Positions 6,610-13,869 of a stretch of 23,362 nucleotides of DNA are shown here, in pieces. This DNA is from JBBTXM01 sp038062255 (lineage in GTDB: Bacteria > Patescibacteriota > Minisyncoccia > UBA11713 > 2-01-FULL-45-33), in the NCBI GenBank assembly GCA_038062255.1, contig JBBTXM010000033.1:1-23362 (forward strand), given 5' to 3'. Numbering within the stretch: the first letter of the stretch is position 1; the number at the start of each line of letters is the position of its first letter. The notes beneath the pieces were generated by a model. It searched no databases, was not told the DNA's origin, and saw only the letters and a program-made list of their open reading frames with translations. The translations under genes and the position numbers were made by a program.

Positions 6610-8013
6610 ATGAGTGATTCGGTTAAAGACGCTGATGCAAGGCTGATTCAAAAATACGGCGAGCGCGCATTTATGTATACCGAGTATCCCAATATGCGGT
6701 TTTGGTCCAAAGAAATGGGGGACAGGGAATACCGCCGGGCGCTTGCGGAATTTTTTATAAAAAATCCTGATTCGCCTATCCAATTATATGTGCATTTTCC
6801 GTATTGTACCAAAATGTGCTGGTTTTGCACCTGTCCGGTTAAAATATCGAAAGATTATTCTATTGCCAAACGCTATTTGGACTATTTGTGCCGTGAAATT
6901 GAGCTTTTGAAAAATTTTTGCGACGCGTTGCGGATTAATCTCAATGTTCGCGAGATCCATTTCGGCGGCGGTTCGCCAACTGATTTAAAAGAAGCTGATT
7001 TCGATGTGTTGGTCGATGCGCTGGCAACAGTCGCTGATATCTCCAAAGTTGACGAACTTGCGATCGAAATTGATCCGCGGCATGTGAAGCAAGACAAGAT
7101 GAAGTATTATTATTCGAAGGGTATTAACAGGATTTCGTTTGGCGTGCAAGACTTTGATATTGAAGTTCAGCGCGCGGTGGGGCGAGTTCAGCCGGCAGAC
7201 CTTACCGAGCGGTTGCTGACTCCTGAAATTAGAACACTTTTTCCTAACGGCATTAGTTTTGATATCATTTGTGGTTTGCCCAAACAAACTGCGGAAACAA
7301 TAAAGCGCACGATGGAAAAGATTGTGGAAATTGCTCCAGACCGAATTTGCTTCAACTATTTGCATTATCGGCCTGATATTTTTACTCATCAAACATTGAT
7401 GGCGGAACACGGGCTTCCGGACAATTTTGAAAGGAAAAAGTTGTTTCAAGCTGGGCTTGAGGTTTTAGAACGTGGTGGTTATTTGCGGGTTGGTTATGAT
7501 CATTTTGCAAAACCAACCGATGACTTGGTTGAAGCGCTGAAAAAGAAAAAAATCCAATGGAACCGGCTTGGTCCCGCGACTGGAAGGTATACCGGCGTAA
7601 TTGCTTTGGGAATCAGCGGGCAGACGACGCTGTGGCCGGAATGGTATTTTCAAAACGTACAGGTATCCAACGACGAAGTTCTCTATAACATTGCTATGGA
7701 AAAATACGAATCATATATTGAGGAAGGAAAATTTCCCATTTTTCACGGCTATCGTTTAAGCGCTGATGATGTTGAGCGGAGAGAAATCATTCATTCTTTG
7801 AGAAATTATTTCGAAGTATGTATTCCAAATCCCAGCGATATAGATATGCCGTGGTCTGATATATTTCACAGAGAATATGAGGAACTAAAACAATTTGCCG
7901 AAGATGGTATTGTTGATTTAAGCGAACCAGATTTTATTCATATTACTCCAATTGGCCTGCAGTTTGTCGATAAAGTTTGCGAAGTATTCGACGCATACAA
8001 AACCCGCGCTTAG
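6610..8013 (+). CDS. HemN-like radical SAM protein (oxygen-independent coproporphyrinogen III oxidase family)
   Basis: 467 residues, close to E. coli HemN (457). The cluster motif is C66-x3-C70-x2-C73-x-C75 (YCTKMCWFCTCP), including the fourth Cys of true HemN that HemW lacks. Other HemN features are YTEYP near 23-27, GGGSPTDL (119-126), GVQDFDIEVQRAVGR, LRVGYDHFAKP, and a full C-terminal domain (RREIIHSLRNYF). The known reaction is oxidative decarboxylation of two propionates of coproporphyrinogen III using two SAM. No other heme gene is in view, and Patescibacteria usually lack heme synthesis, so either porphyrin salvage or a changed substrate is possible. It has its own promoter and terminator, so it is expressed alone. 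Family assignment is strong, substrate uncertain. Confidence 0.85.
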   Translation: MSDSVKDADARLIQKYGERAFMYTEYPNMRFWSKEMGDREYRRALAEFFIKNPDSPIQLYVHFPYCTKMCWFCTCPVKISKDYSIAKRYLDYLCREIELLKNFCDALRINLNVREIHFGGGSPTDLKEADFDVLVDALATVADISKVDELAIEIDPRHVKQDKMKYYYSKGINRISFGVQDFDIEVQRAVGRVQPADLTERLLTPEIRTLFPNGISFDIICGLPKQTAETIKRTMEKIVEIAPDRICFNYLHYRPDIFTHQTLMAEHGLPDNFERKKLFQAGLEVLERGGYLRVGYDHFAKPTDDLVEALKKKKIQWNRLGPATGRYTGVIALGISGQTTLWPEWYFQNVQVSNDEVLYNIAMEKYESYIEEGKFPIFHGYRLSADDVERREIIHSLRNYFEVCIPNPSDIDMPWSDIFHREYEELKQFAEDGIVDLSEPDFIHITPIGLQFVDKVCEVFDAYKTRA

Positions 8014-8031
8014 CGCGGGTTGATTTTTTTT
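8001..8031 (+). terminator. Terminator with the HemN-like gene's stop codon in the loop region
   Basis: AACCCGCGC (8001-8009), loop TTA, GCGCGGGTT (8013-8021), then GATTTTTTTT. The TAG stop is at 8011-8013, so the left arm is coding sequence. Confidence 0.85.
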
Positions 8032-8048
8032 CCGAATACTGCTATTTT
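8020..8048 (+). promoter_or_regulatory. Sigma70-type promoter of the radical SAM-Nudix pair
   Basis: TTGATT (8020-8025), 17 bases, TATTTT (8043-8048). The -35 overlaps the end of the upstream terminator. Predicted +1 near 8055, with GAGG 5 bases before the ATG at 8075. Confidence 0.5.
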
Positions 8049-8074
8049 GGGGTTAGATTTGAAAACGAGGTTAT

Positions 8075-9934
8075 ATGGACGAACGGAAAATTATTGCCGA
8101 AAAGCTGCAAAAAATTTTTCCTAACGGATGCCAGCGGATTTTATTTATAAATCCGCCGAATGTTCCGGAAGAAGACTATGACGTAAACATAGCCAAAGAT
8201 AACCGCTATCCAGTGTATCCGCCGACTGGATTCGCGGAACTTTCTGGAGCGCTCCAAAAACGCGGATATCCCCGAGAAAATATTGCCATTTTGGACCTCA
8301 ATTTGCTGATGCAGATGCGTCTCAAAAAAGATTCGGACGCATTTCAATACGGTGTTTGGAAAGATGAGTTGCGCGAAAAAATTGAGGAATTTAAACCGGA
8401 TGCGATTGGGCTTACCTGCATGTTTACGGTTTATTGGAGGCAGACAAGGCGGACAGCCGAATTTATTAAGAGCCTCAATCGCGGTTTGCCAATCTTTGCT
8501 GGCGGAGTTCATACTTCCGACACGGTGGGTTTGGTTAAAGAAGAAGGCGACTACCATCTTGTTTATGGGGATGCAATCGATGTCGTGTGCCTTTATGAGG
8601 GGCTTACGAATTTTCCAGATATTCTTGATTTTATAAACGGCGCGGTCGGCGAAGAAAAAATCAAACAGATCGCCGTGTGGGATAGGGGCGAATTTATAGT
8701 TATCAAAGACCGCGCGCACAAGACAATAGAAAATATGAATATCATTCCCGATTACCACGATTTGCCTGTAGGCAGATATGCTCCAGAGCATGGAAGAATT
8801 GGAACATACTACTGGCTTGGAAATGAGAAAACTCTTTCCGCGACAGTTAATGCAAACATTGGATGCAGGGCGCATTGCAGTTTTTGTTCAGTTGAACTTT
8901 TCAACGGCCGAGGCGTTGTTTTTCGCCGAAATCCACAAATCGTTTGCGATACTCTTCAGATGCTAAAAGAAAAATACGGAATCAACGATTTCATGTGGCT
9001 TGACGATGATTTGCTCAATGGAACGCTTCCAATTTTCAATGAAATGATACGGCGCAATCTAAAGATGACATGGAACGCGACTAATGGAATTATTGCCTCG
9101 GCGCTTACAGAAGAGTGTGCCGCCGCAATGGCGGAATCCGGATGCATAGGAATCAGCATCGGCATTGAGTCCGGCAATGCGGAGCGCTTGAAAGCGGTTT
9201 ACAAGCCCAGCGGTATTAAGCACTTTTACAAATGCGCTGAAATTTTGCGAAAATATCCTCAAATTTTTGTAAAAGCTCTGCTTATGTGCGGTTTTCCTCC
9301 GATTCCCAATAAAGGTTTATATGGCACTATAAGTGAGGAGCTGGATACCGTAAATCTGATGCGCGACTTAGATTTAGACTGGGGCACGATACAGCCGCTA
9401 AACTACATACCCGGCGTTGAAATTACAAACCATGCTTTGGAGCAGGGGAAAATTGATAAGCAATCTTTGATTGACGGCACCGAGAGGCCGTTTGTTGGTT
9501 CCACCGGCGGCAATGAAAAAAGAGTAAAGAGCGAACACGGAAAAGCCCTTGATTTTGTTGATCCTTTGGAAGGCGACACGGGAAGGGTTTATGCAAAAGA
9601 AGAAATAAAAGATATATGGTTTTCGATGGATTACCGAATAAATTATCTAAGGTTTTTGCGGGAGAACAAGGAATTTCATCCGGTTAAACTGGATATGCTG
9701 TATAAGCTTTTTTTGAGCATTTGCGACAAAACCCATAAAGGCAATGCCTTGGGAAATCTTTTTTTTGCCGTTTTGGAATATCGCAGAAAAAATTTTGAAG
9801 AAGCCCAAAAGCGGTTGAGGCTTGCCCGAGAATATTCCGAAGTTTCCGATTTTTGGAAAAAGCGCTTCAAAGCGCTCGGGCTCTATGAAGTACTGTTGCG
9901 GTACGAAAGTCTTTGTTCAAAAAGGAGGCAATAA
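8075..9934 (+). CDS. Radical SAM protein with B12-binding-like N-terminal domain
   Basis: 619 residues; GAGG sits before the ATG. Residues 20-190 resemble the Rossmann-like cobalamin-binding domain of B12-dependent radical SAM enzymes (ILFINPPNVP, PPTGFAELSGAL, FAGGVHTSDT). The base-off DxHxxG motif is not visible, so cobalamin binding may be base-on or lost. The radical SAM core runs from about 255 to 480 with C264-x3-C268-x2-C271 (CRAHCSFC) and strands WLDDDLLNG and GISIGIESG. The last 90 residues are helical and repeat-like. Relatives methylate unactivated carbons or rearrange lipids, but no substrate can be named. It overlaps the Nudix start by one base, so the two are co-translated. Confidence 0.8.
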   Translation: MDERKIIAEKLQKIFPNGCQRILFINPPNVPEEDYDVNIAKDNRYPVYPPTGFAELSGALQKRGYPRENIAILDLNLLMQMRLKKDSDAFQYGVWKDELREKIEEFKPDAIGLTCMFTVYWRQTRRTAEFIKSLNRGLPIFAGGVHTSDTVGLVKEEGDYHLVYGDAIDVVCLYEGLTNFPDILDFINGAVGEEKIKQIAVWDRGEFIVIKDRAHKTIENMNIIPDYHDLPVGRYAPEHGRIGTYYWLGNEKTLSATVNANIGCRAHCSFCSVELFNGRGVVFRRNPQIVCDTLQMLKEKYGINDFMWLDDDLLNGTLPIFNEMIRRNLKMTWNATNGIIASALTEECAAAMAESGCIGISIGIESGNAERLKAVYKPSGIKHFYKCAEILRKYPQIFVKALLMCGFPPIPNKGLYGTISEELDTVNLMRDLDLDWGTIQPLNYIPGVEITNHALEQGKIDKQSLIDGTERPFVGSTGGNEKRVKSEHGKALDFVDPLEGDTGRVYAKEEIKDIWFSMDYRINYLRFLRENKEFHPVKLDMLYKLFLSICDKTHKGNALGNLFFAVLEYRRKNFEEAQKRLRLAREYSEVSDFWKKRFKALGLYEVLLRYESLCSKRRQ

Positions 9935-10497
9935 TGTTAAAAAAATGGCGAAAAGAAGGGGAACCGAAAATTCTTGCCGAAGCTCACAAAAAAGTTCTTA
10001 TTACACAGCATTTTGTATCCGAAAATGGAGAAGAAAAGGACTGGACTTTATTCGCCGGAAAAGTAAAAGGATCATCAATTGTTTTGCCCGTGACCAATGA
10101 CGGCAATGTGGTCGCAATCAAAGAGTTTAAATTCGGAAGCGGGGATATACAGCTGGAGCTTCCGTGCGGAAATATGAACGACGGCGAGAATTCTTTGGAT
10201 GCGGCAGAAAGGGAACTCTTGGAAGAAACTGGTTACGAATGCGAGAAAATTATTCCGTTGATGCCGGATGATAATCCGCTTTGGCACGATACTTCAAGCG
10301 CGGTCGCTCGCCTTCATCCGTTTTTGGCTTTGGGGTGCAAAAAAGCAAAAGAACAGTCTCTCGACCAGGGAGAAGAAATCGAATTTAAAGAGATTCCGGT
10401 TCCGGAATGGATGACAAAAACAGAAAACGGGGAAATAAGCGATATGAAGTCTTTAGCTGTTACGCTTTTAGCAAAAAAATATTTAAAAAATATTTAA
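9934..10497 (+). CDS. Nudix hydrolase, ADP-ribose pyrophosphatase-like
   Basis: 187 residues from the ATG at 9934, chosen because AAGGAGG lies at ideal distance. The Nudix box fits G-x5-E-x7-REUxEExGU exactly: G79, E85, R93-E94, E97-E98, G100. The preceding strand pattern (VAIKEFKFGSG, ELPCGN) is that of ADP-ribose and nucleotide-sugar pyrophosphatases. Likely reaction: cleavage of a nucleoside diphosphate linked to a sugar, giving NMP and a sugar phosphate. Coupling with the radical SAM gene suggests clean-up or turnover of a nucleotide product, which is inference. A strong bidirectional terminator follows. Confidence 0.85.
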   Translation: MLKKWRKEGEPKILAEAHKKVLITQHFVSENGEEKDWTLFAGKVKGSSIVLPVTNDGNVVAIKEFKFGSGDIQLELPCGNMNDGENSLDAAERELLEETGYECEKIIPLMPDDNPLWHDTSSAVARLHPFLALGCKKAKEQSLDQGEEIEFKEIPVPEWMTKTENGEISDMKSLAVTLLAKKYLKNI

Positions 10498-10500
10498 TTA

Positions 10501-10530
10501 AAACTCGGGGGTTACCCCGAGTTTTTTGTT
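10501..10530. terminator. Bidirectional terminator between convergent genes
   Basis: ACTCGGGG (10503-10510), loop GTTA, CCCCGAGT (10515-10522), flanked by AAA on the left and TTTTTTGTTTTTTG on the right. It serves the Nudix gene on plus and the nucleotidylyltransferase on minus. The minus-strand TAA stop (10514-10512) lies in the loop. Confidence 0.85.
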
Positions 10531-11009
10531 TTTTGAATTATGCTTGTGGTTGATATGTTAGCAAATTCATTTTCCAGATTTTTTTTAAATACCGTTAGTT
10601 TCATTTTAAATTTTTCTGCCATTTCTTCCCGCGTTTTCATATTTGAAACGTCGTCATTTATGGCGTAAATATTCGGTCTTAGTTTTTCAAATATTCGAGG
10701 GAGGTCGGAGAACGGGTCATTTAAATTTGGGGGAGAACTAAAAAATGAGAAATCAACGCATTTTAGTGAATCTATCATTTTGATTCTAATCCTTTCGCTT
10801 AAAATCGGCCTTGCGCCGCCTTTATAAAACCTTACAGATTCATCGCTCCCAACTCCTACAACAAGTATATCGCCTAAATTTTTGCAATTTTCGAGAAATA
10901 CCACATGTCCCACATGTGTTAAATCAAATACCCCGGAGCAGAAAACTATTGTTTTTTCTAAGAACTTTTGTCTTATTTCCGCCAACTCTCGATGTTCGTA
11001 TAAAATCAT
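10512..11009 (-). CDS. HxGH nucleotidylyltransferase, paralogue of 6046-6549
   Basis: 165 residues. The active-site motif is CSGVFDLTHVGH, with ARPILSERIRIKMIDSL and ISTTSII near the end. It is clearly homologous along its length to the 6046 gene, sharing KMIDSLK and EKLRPNIYAIN-like stretches, but differs in the middle (SSPPNLNDPFSDLP), so the two probably activate different substrates. No strong ribosome binding site precedes the ATG at 11009. The last codons form one arm of the terminator. It is divergent from the second PhyH gene, echoing the first PhyH and nucleotidylyltransferase pairing at 3.9-6.5 kb. Confidence 0.8.
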   Translation of the reverse strand: MILYEHRELAEIRQKFLEKTIVFCSGVFDLTHVGHVVFLENCKNLGDILVVGVGSDESVRFYKGGARPILSERIRIKMIDSLKCVDFSFFSSPPNLNDPFSDLPRIFEKLRPNIYAINDDVSNMKTREEMAEKFKMKLTVFKKNLENEFANISTTSIIQKTKNSG

Positions 11010-11039
11010 GGAAACAATCCCAAAAGAGCTCTAATATCA

Positions 11040-11068
11040 AATAAAGCATTTTCTTGACTTATTTTCAA
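11040..11068 (-). promoter_or_regulatory. Possible promoter of the minus-strand nucleotidylyltransferase
   Basis: Minus strand TTGAAA (11068-11063), 17 bases, TTTATT (11045-11040). Predicted start is about 24 bases before the ATG. It overlaps the plus-strand promoter at 11054-11082, so the two would compete. Confidence 0.35.
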
Positions 11069-11082
11069 TATCTTCTTATTAT
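11054..11082 (+). promoter_or_regulatory. Sigma70-type promoter of the PhyH-kinase operon
   Basis: TTGACT (11054-11059), 17 bases, TATTAT (11077-11082). Predicted +1 is about 11089, leaving under 10 bases before the TTG start at 11098. Confidence 0.7.
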
Positions 11083-11097
11083 GCTTAAGGATGTTTT

Positions 11098-11895
11098 TTG
11101 GAGTTTTTTGTGCATCAAAGAGAATACACGTTTTCTTTCTGGTACGGGGTATCGTGGAAAAAGTTTTATGGTGAAAATGGGTTTGTAGTAATTGAGTCCG
11201 TGTTTGACTCACTTAGGTGTGATAGAGCCGTGAAGATTTATGAAAAATACGCTATGCCGGATTTCCGCGGGATTATGAATCTCGATCGCGGAGGTCGCCT
11301 GGAGTATGTCGATAAAAACATGGACATTGATCCTGTCGATGCGGCCGATGTTCGAGCCATGTTGAAAAATCGCAAAATAGTTGTTGCTCTTGATATCCTT
11401 CAAGAAGAGGAAACCGTACTTTTACAATCTATGTTTTTGTTTAAGCGCGCCGGCACGCCGTATGCTTTGCAAGCATGGAATCCGCATCAAGACAACGCGT
11501 ACCCGCAGGCGCCGCATGGCTGGTATATTACCGGAAATATCGCATTTTCTGATCAGGATCCGGAAAACGGCGGGATGTATATTTATCCGGGCTCGCACCG
11601 CGAACCGATTTTACCCAATAAGCCGGTAAAAAGTTTTCATGAAGACGTTGGAACGAATCCAGGTCATTGCGTAGAGGTTCCGGAGAAATATAAAGATAAA
11701 AAAACAAATCTTATTTTAAAAATGGGAAGCGTATTGTTTTTGCACGGCAACGTAGTTCATGGTTCATATCCCAATAATTCTAAAGCTCTGTCTCGTCCGA
11801 TGCTTTTAATTCCATACGGCACAAAAGGGATTTCACAACAGCCAGGTTTTATAGCCGGAAACATTGCTCAAAGAAAAGAAATGCCAATCCGATGA
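11098..11895 (+). CDS. PhyH-like Fe(II)/2-oxoglutarate dioxygenase (second copy)
   Basis: 265 residues from TTG 11098; GTG 11110 is an alternative. The iron ligands are H130-x-D132 (NPHQDNAY) and H221 (NVVHGSYPN), with R233 (SRPMLLIPY) for 2-oxoglutarate. GNIAFSDQDPENGGMYIYPG is the classic PhyH strand. The match to bacterial small-molecule hydroxylases such as ectoine hydroxylase relatives is closer than for the 3924 gene. Expected chemistry: hydroxylation of a small molecule or lipid part; substrate unknown. The stop overlaps the next start (ATGA). The ATG at 11091 is out of frame and leads only to a 27-codon reading. Confidence 0.8.
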   Translation: MEFFVHQREYTFSFWYGVSWKKFYGENGFVVIESVFDSLRCDRAVKIYEKYAMPDFRGIMNLDRGGRLEYVDKNMDIDPVDAADVRAMLKNRKIVVALDILQEEETVLLQSMFLFKRAGTPYALQAWNPHQDNAYPQAPHGWYITGNIAFSDQDPENGGMYIYPGSHREPILPNKPVKSFHEDVGTNPGHCVEVPEKYKDKKTNLILKMGSVLFLHGNVVHGSYPNNSKALSRPMLLIPYGTKGISQQPGFIAGNIAQRKEMPIR

Positions 11896-12482
11896 ACTTT
11901 TTAATTATTATTTGCGGTCTTCCAGGAACTGGAAAAACCACACTCGCTAAAAAGTTAAAGCAAAAATTACCCGGATACACAGCAATTTATCAAAATGAAA
12001 TTCGCCGTTGCTTAGGAATCAAAAGAATGCCAAAAACGCAAGAAAAAGTTTTAAGAACCGCAGATTATTTAATTGCCGAACATTTGCGCAAAGGAAGGGG
12101 GGTTATTTTTGAAAGCGGAAACAGATTCTCCTTTAGGCGTCAACAGATGTACGGCATTGCGTCTTCTTGTTTGTGCCGGGCAGTTGTTTTGGAAGTTATA
12201 TGTTCTGAAAAAACATCAAAAGCGCGAATTAGAGCAAGGCAAAAAATAAAAACTAGAGACAATTTGATCGGAGATCCCAAAAATACCAAGGCCTATGACA
12301 GGATACGAAAACTTTGGGAACCTGTGAGCGTTGACTATAAGTATCCGGGTATTGATCATGTGTCATATATCAAGTTTGATACCGACAAAAATACTATTGA
12401 AAAAATTTTCGTAAGCAAAGGCGCTATCTGTTTTATAAAATGCATAGAGAAAATGATTTTAAACGGCAGCTCTTCTATTTGA
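11892..12482 (+). CDS. P-loop kinase (AAA_33 / zeta-like small-molecule kinase)
   Basis: 196 residues. The Walker A motif is GLPGTGKTT (9-17). Downstream come IFESGNRFSFRRQQM, where the acid-containing second motif is expected, and an arginine-rich lid (ARIRARQKIKTRDN). Length and layout match the predicted kinases of the AAA_33 group (adenylylsulfate kinase, gluconate kinase and zeta toxin relatives). It probably phosphorylates a small alcohol or sugar. Being coupled by a 4-base overlap to the PhyH dioxygenase, it may phosphorylate the hydroxyl group that enzyme introduces; this is inference. A terminator ends the operon. Confidence 0.7.
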   Translation: MNFLIIICGLPGTGKTTLAKKLKQKLPGYTAIYQNEIRRCLGIKRMPKTQEKVLRTADYLIAEHLRKGRGVIFESGNRFSFRRQQMYGIASSCLCRAVVLEVICSEKTSKARIRARQKIKTRDNLIGDPKNTKAYDRIRKLWEPVSVDYKYPGIDHVSYIKFDTDKNTIEKIFVSKGAICFIKCIEKMILNGSSSI

Positions 12483-12492
12483 TTTTTTTTAC

Positions 12493-12524
12493 AAAACCTG
12501 TTACAAAAGTAACAGGTTTTTTCA
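12493..12524 (+). terminator. Terminator of the PhyH-kinase operon
   Basis: AAAACCTGTTAC (12493-12504), loop AAAA, GTAACAGGTTTT (12509-12520), then TT. Perfect 12-bp stem. Confidence 0.85.
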
Positions 12525-12543
12525 TTGAAAAATGAGGTGAAAA

Positions 12544-12800
12544 ATGATAATTGCGGCGTTTTCTAATCAACGATGGACCGGTATATACGAAACTGATAGG
12601 GGTGTCCCTATACTTGCACGTATTGCGATTGGGGCGGAGCTACTGAAGACCGTATCAGCAAACTGCCGATGGAAATGATTTGCGCTGATTTTTCTTGGTT
12701 TGGAGAGCGTAAAATTGGATATGTTTTTTTGTGCAATAGACGAGGTGCTTACTTGTATGGTAATGTAAATCCGCACCAGGAAATTCCTGGACAGCATTGA
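12544..12800 (+). pseudogene. Frameshifted remnant of a radical SAM gene
   Basis: From the ATG at 12544 (GAGG 6 bases upstream) the frame reads SNQRWTGIYETDRG (codons 7-20). The matching continuation lies in the +2 frame from 12603: CPYTCTYCDWGGATEDR, then KIGYVFLCN, to a TGA at 12798-12800. Joined, the pieces give the radical SAM signature ETDRGCPYTCTYCDWGG with C-x3-C-x2-C at 12603, 12615 and 12624. One missing T after 12602 explains the shift. The remnant is about 85 codons, has lost the rest of the core and ends without the usual continuation after FLCN. It lies between a terminator and the next gene. A real frameshift and a sequencing error cannot be told apart, but the length already makes it non-functional. 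Confidence 0.65.
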
Positions 12801-12823
12801 AAAAGCCAAAAAAGGGGGTCTCT

Positions 12824-13768
12824 ATGATGAATTTCAAAGGGAAAAAAGTGCTTGTGGCGGGGTACGGCCTTATCGGCACCCCGCTGGTTAAAATGTTGAT
12901 TGAAGAAGAAGGAGCGAAAGTGCGCGTCGCTTCGCTTAACGGGGCGTCGCGCGCGCATCCTGGAATCAAAGATTTTTTTGAGCTTGACCTTATGAACTTT
13001 GAAAATTGCTTTATTGCATGCGACGGAATGGATTATGTTTTTAATCTTTTGTGCCTCAAGGGGTCTCCGCAAGCGATGAAAGAAAAGCCCGCGACATTTT
13101 TTGACGCTAATATTTTGTTGGACCTGCTTGTATTGCGCGCGGCGCATAAATGCGGCGTGGGAGGCTATTTGCTCGCAAGTTCGTTGGCGGTTTATCCTCC
13201 TGCGGAAGTTTTTTTTGAAGATGATGCCGGGAACGAAAAGCTTCCTTCAAAAAATGACATTGCTGGAGGGCTTGCAAAGCTTGCCGGCGAATTTCAGGCG
13301 CGGTTTTATGCCATTGAGCATGGAATGCTAATCTCTACCGTTCGCCCCGCCAATACTTACGGTCCGTTTGACGATTTTGATTCCGAGAGAGCAATGGTGG
13401 TTCCGTCTTTTATTCGGCGGGCGCTTGGCGGAGAAAATCCATTCGTTGCCCGCGGCGCTTCACAATTCAGGGATGTAATTTACTCGGAAGATGTGGCGCG
13501 TGGAATGATTCATGTTGCAAAATTAGAAGAAAAACGTCCGGTAAATTTGGGGAGCGGCACGGCGTACTCTTTTCCGAAAATTCTTGGTACAGTTCTTGAT
13601 AATTTGGAAGAAAAGCCGGAAGTTGTGTGGCAAGAATCTAAATCGCGCGGAGATTCGCGCAGAGTTCTGGATATTTCCCGCGCCAAGTCTTTGGGATGGA
13701 ATCCAAAAATTTCTCTGGAAGAAGGAATCAAAAGGACAATGGAATGGTATTCGGCAAATAAAAAATAA
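12824..13768 (+). CDS. NAD-dependent sugar epimerase/dehydratase (extended SDR), catalytic Tyr absent
   Basis: 314 residues from the ATG at 12824, with AAGGGGG at good distance; ATG 12827 is equally possible. The Rossmann motif is VLVAGYGLIGTP (G13, G15, G18). Serines S119-S120 are in place (LLASSLAVYP), but the YxxxK motif reads G148-GLA-K152 (IAGGLAKLAGE), so the catalytic Tyr position is Gly. The C-terminal half is typical of nucleotide-sugar epimerases (STVRPANTYGPFDDF, FRDVIYSEDVARGMI, NLGSGTAYSF, LGWNPKISLEEGI). It may be a modified epimerase, or bind a sugar nucleotide without turnover. It stands alone between the radical SAM remnant and a group of hairpins. Confidence 0.75.
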   Translation: MMNFKGKKVLVAGYGLIGTPLVKMLIEEEGAKVRVASLNGASRAHPGIKDFFELDLMNFENCFIACDGMDYVFNLLCLKGSPQAMKEKPATFFDANILLDLLVLRAAHKCGVGGYLLASSLAVYPPAEVFFEDDAGNEKLPSKNDIAGGLAKLAGEFQARFYAIEHGMLISTVRPANTYGPFDDFDSERAMVVPSFIRRALGGENPFVARGASQFRDVIYSEDVARGMIHVAKLEEKRPVNLGSGTAYSFPKILGTVLDNLEEKPEVVWQESKSRGDSRRVLDISRAKSLGWNPKISLEEGIKRTMEWYSANKK

Positions 13769-13772
13769 AAAA

Positions 13773-13816
13773 CCCCGACGCCTTAAAGGGTCGGGGCTCC
13801 GACCGAAGCGTCGGAG
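13773..13816. repeat. Two tandem GC-rich hairpins
   Basis: CCCCGAC (13773-13779) pairs with GTCGGGG (13790-13796). Directly after, CTCCGAC (13797-13803) pairs with GTCGGAG (13810-13816). The core CGAC/GTCG is shared, suggesting a repeat element next to the true terminator. Confidence 0.55.
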
Positions 13817-13826
13817 TTAAAAACAA

Positions 13827-13856
13827 ATCCCCGGTGGACAGCCGGGGATTTTTTTT
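13827..13856 (+). terminator. Rho-independent terminator after the epimerase
   Basis: ATCCCCGG (13827-13834), loop TGGACAG, CCGGGGAT (13842-13849), then a run of T to 13856. Confidence 0.85.
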
Positions 13857-13869
13857 CTAAGTTTAACTT

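Noticed and set aside
6610..8013. HemW (heme chaperone) rather than HemN
   Set aside because: The CxC end of the cluster motif and the full HemN C-terminal domain are present, and HemW proteins are shorter.
8141..8875. 244-residue minus-strand open frame
   Set aside because: It lies wholly within the radical SAM gene, has no recognisable motif and has low-complexity composition; a shadow of the plus-strand gene.
11091..11174. ATG at 11091 as a leaderless start after the 11054 promoter
   Set aside because: The frame ends after 27 codons and does not join the PhyH reading; the TTG at 11098 is in frame.
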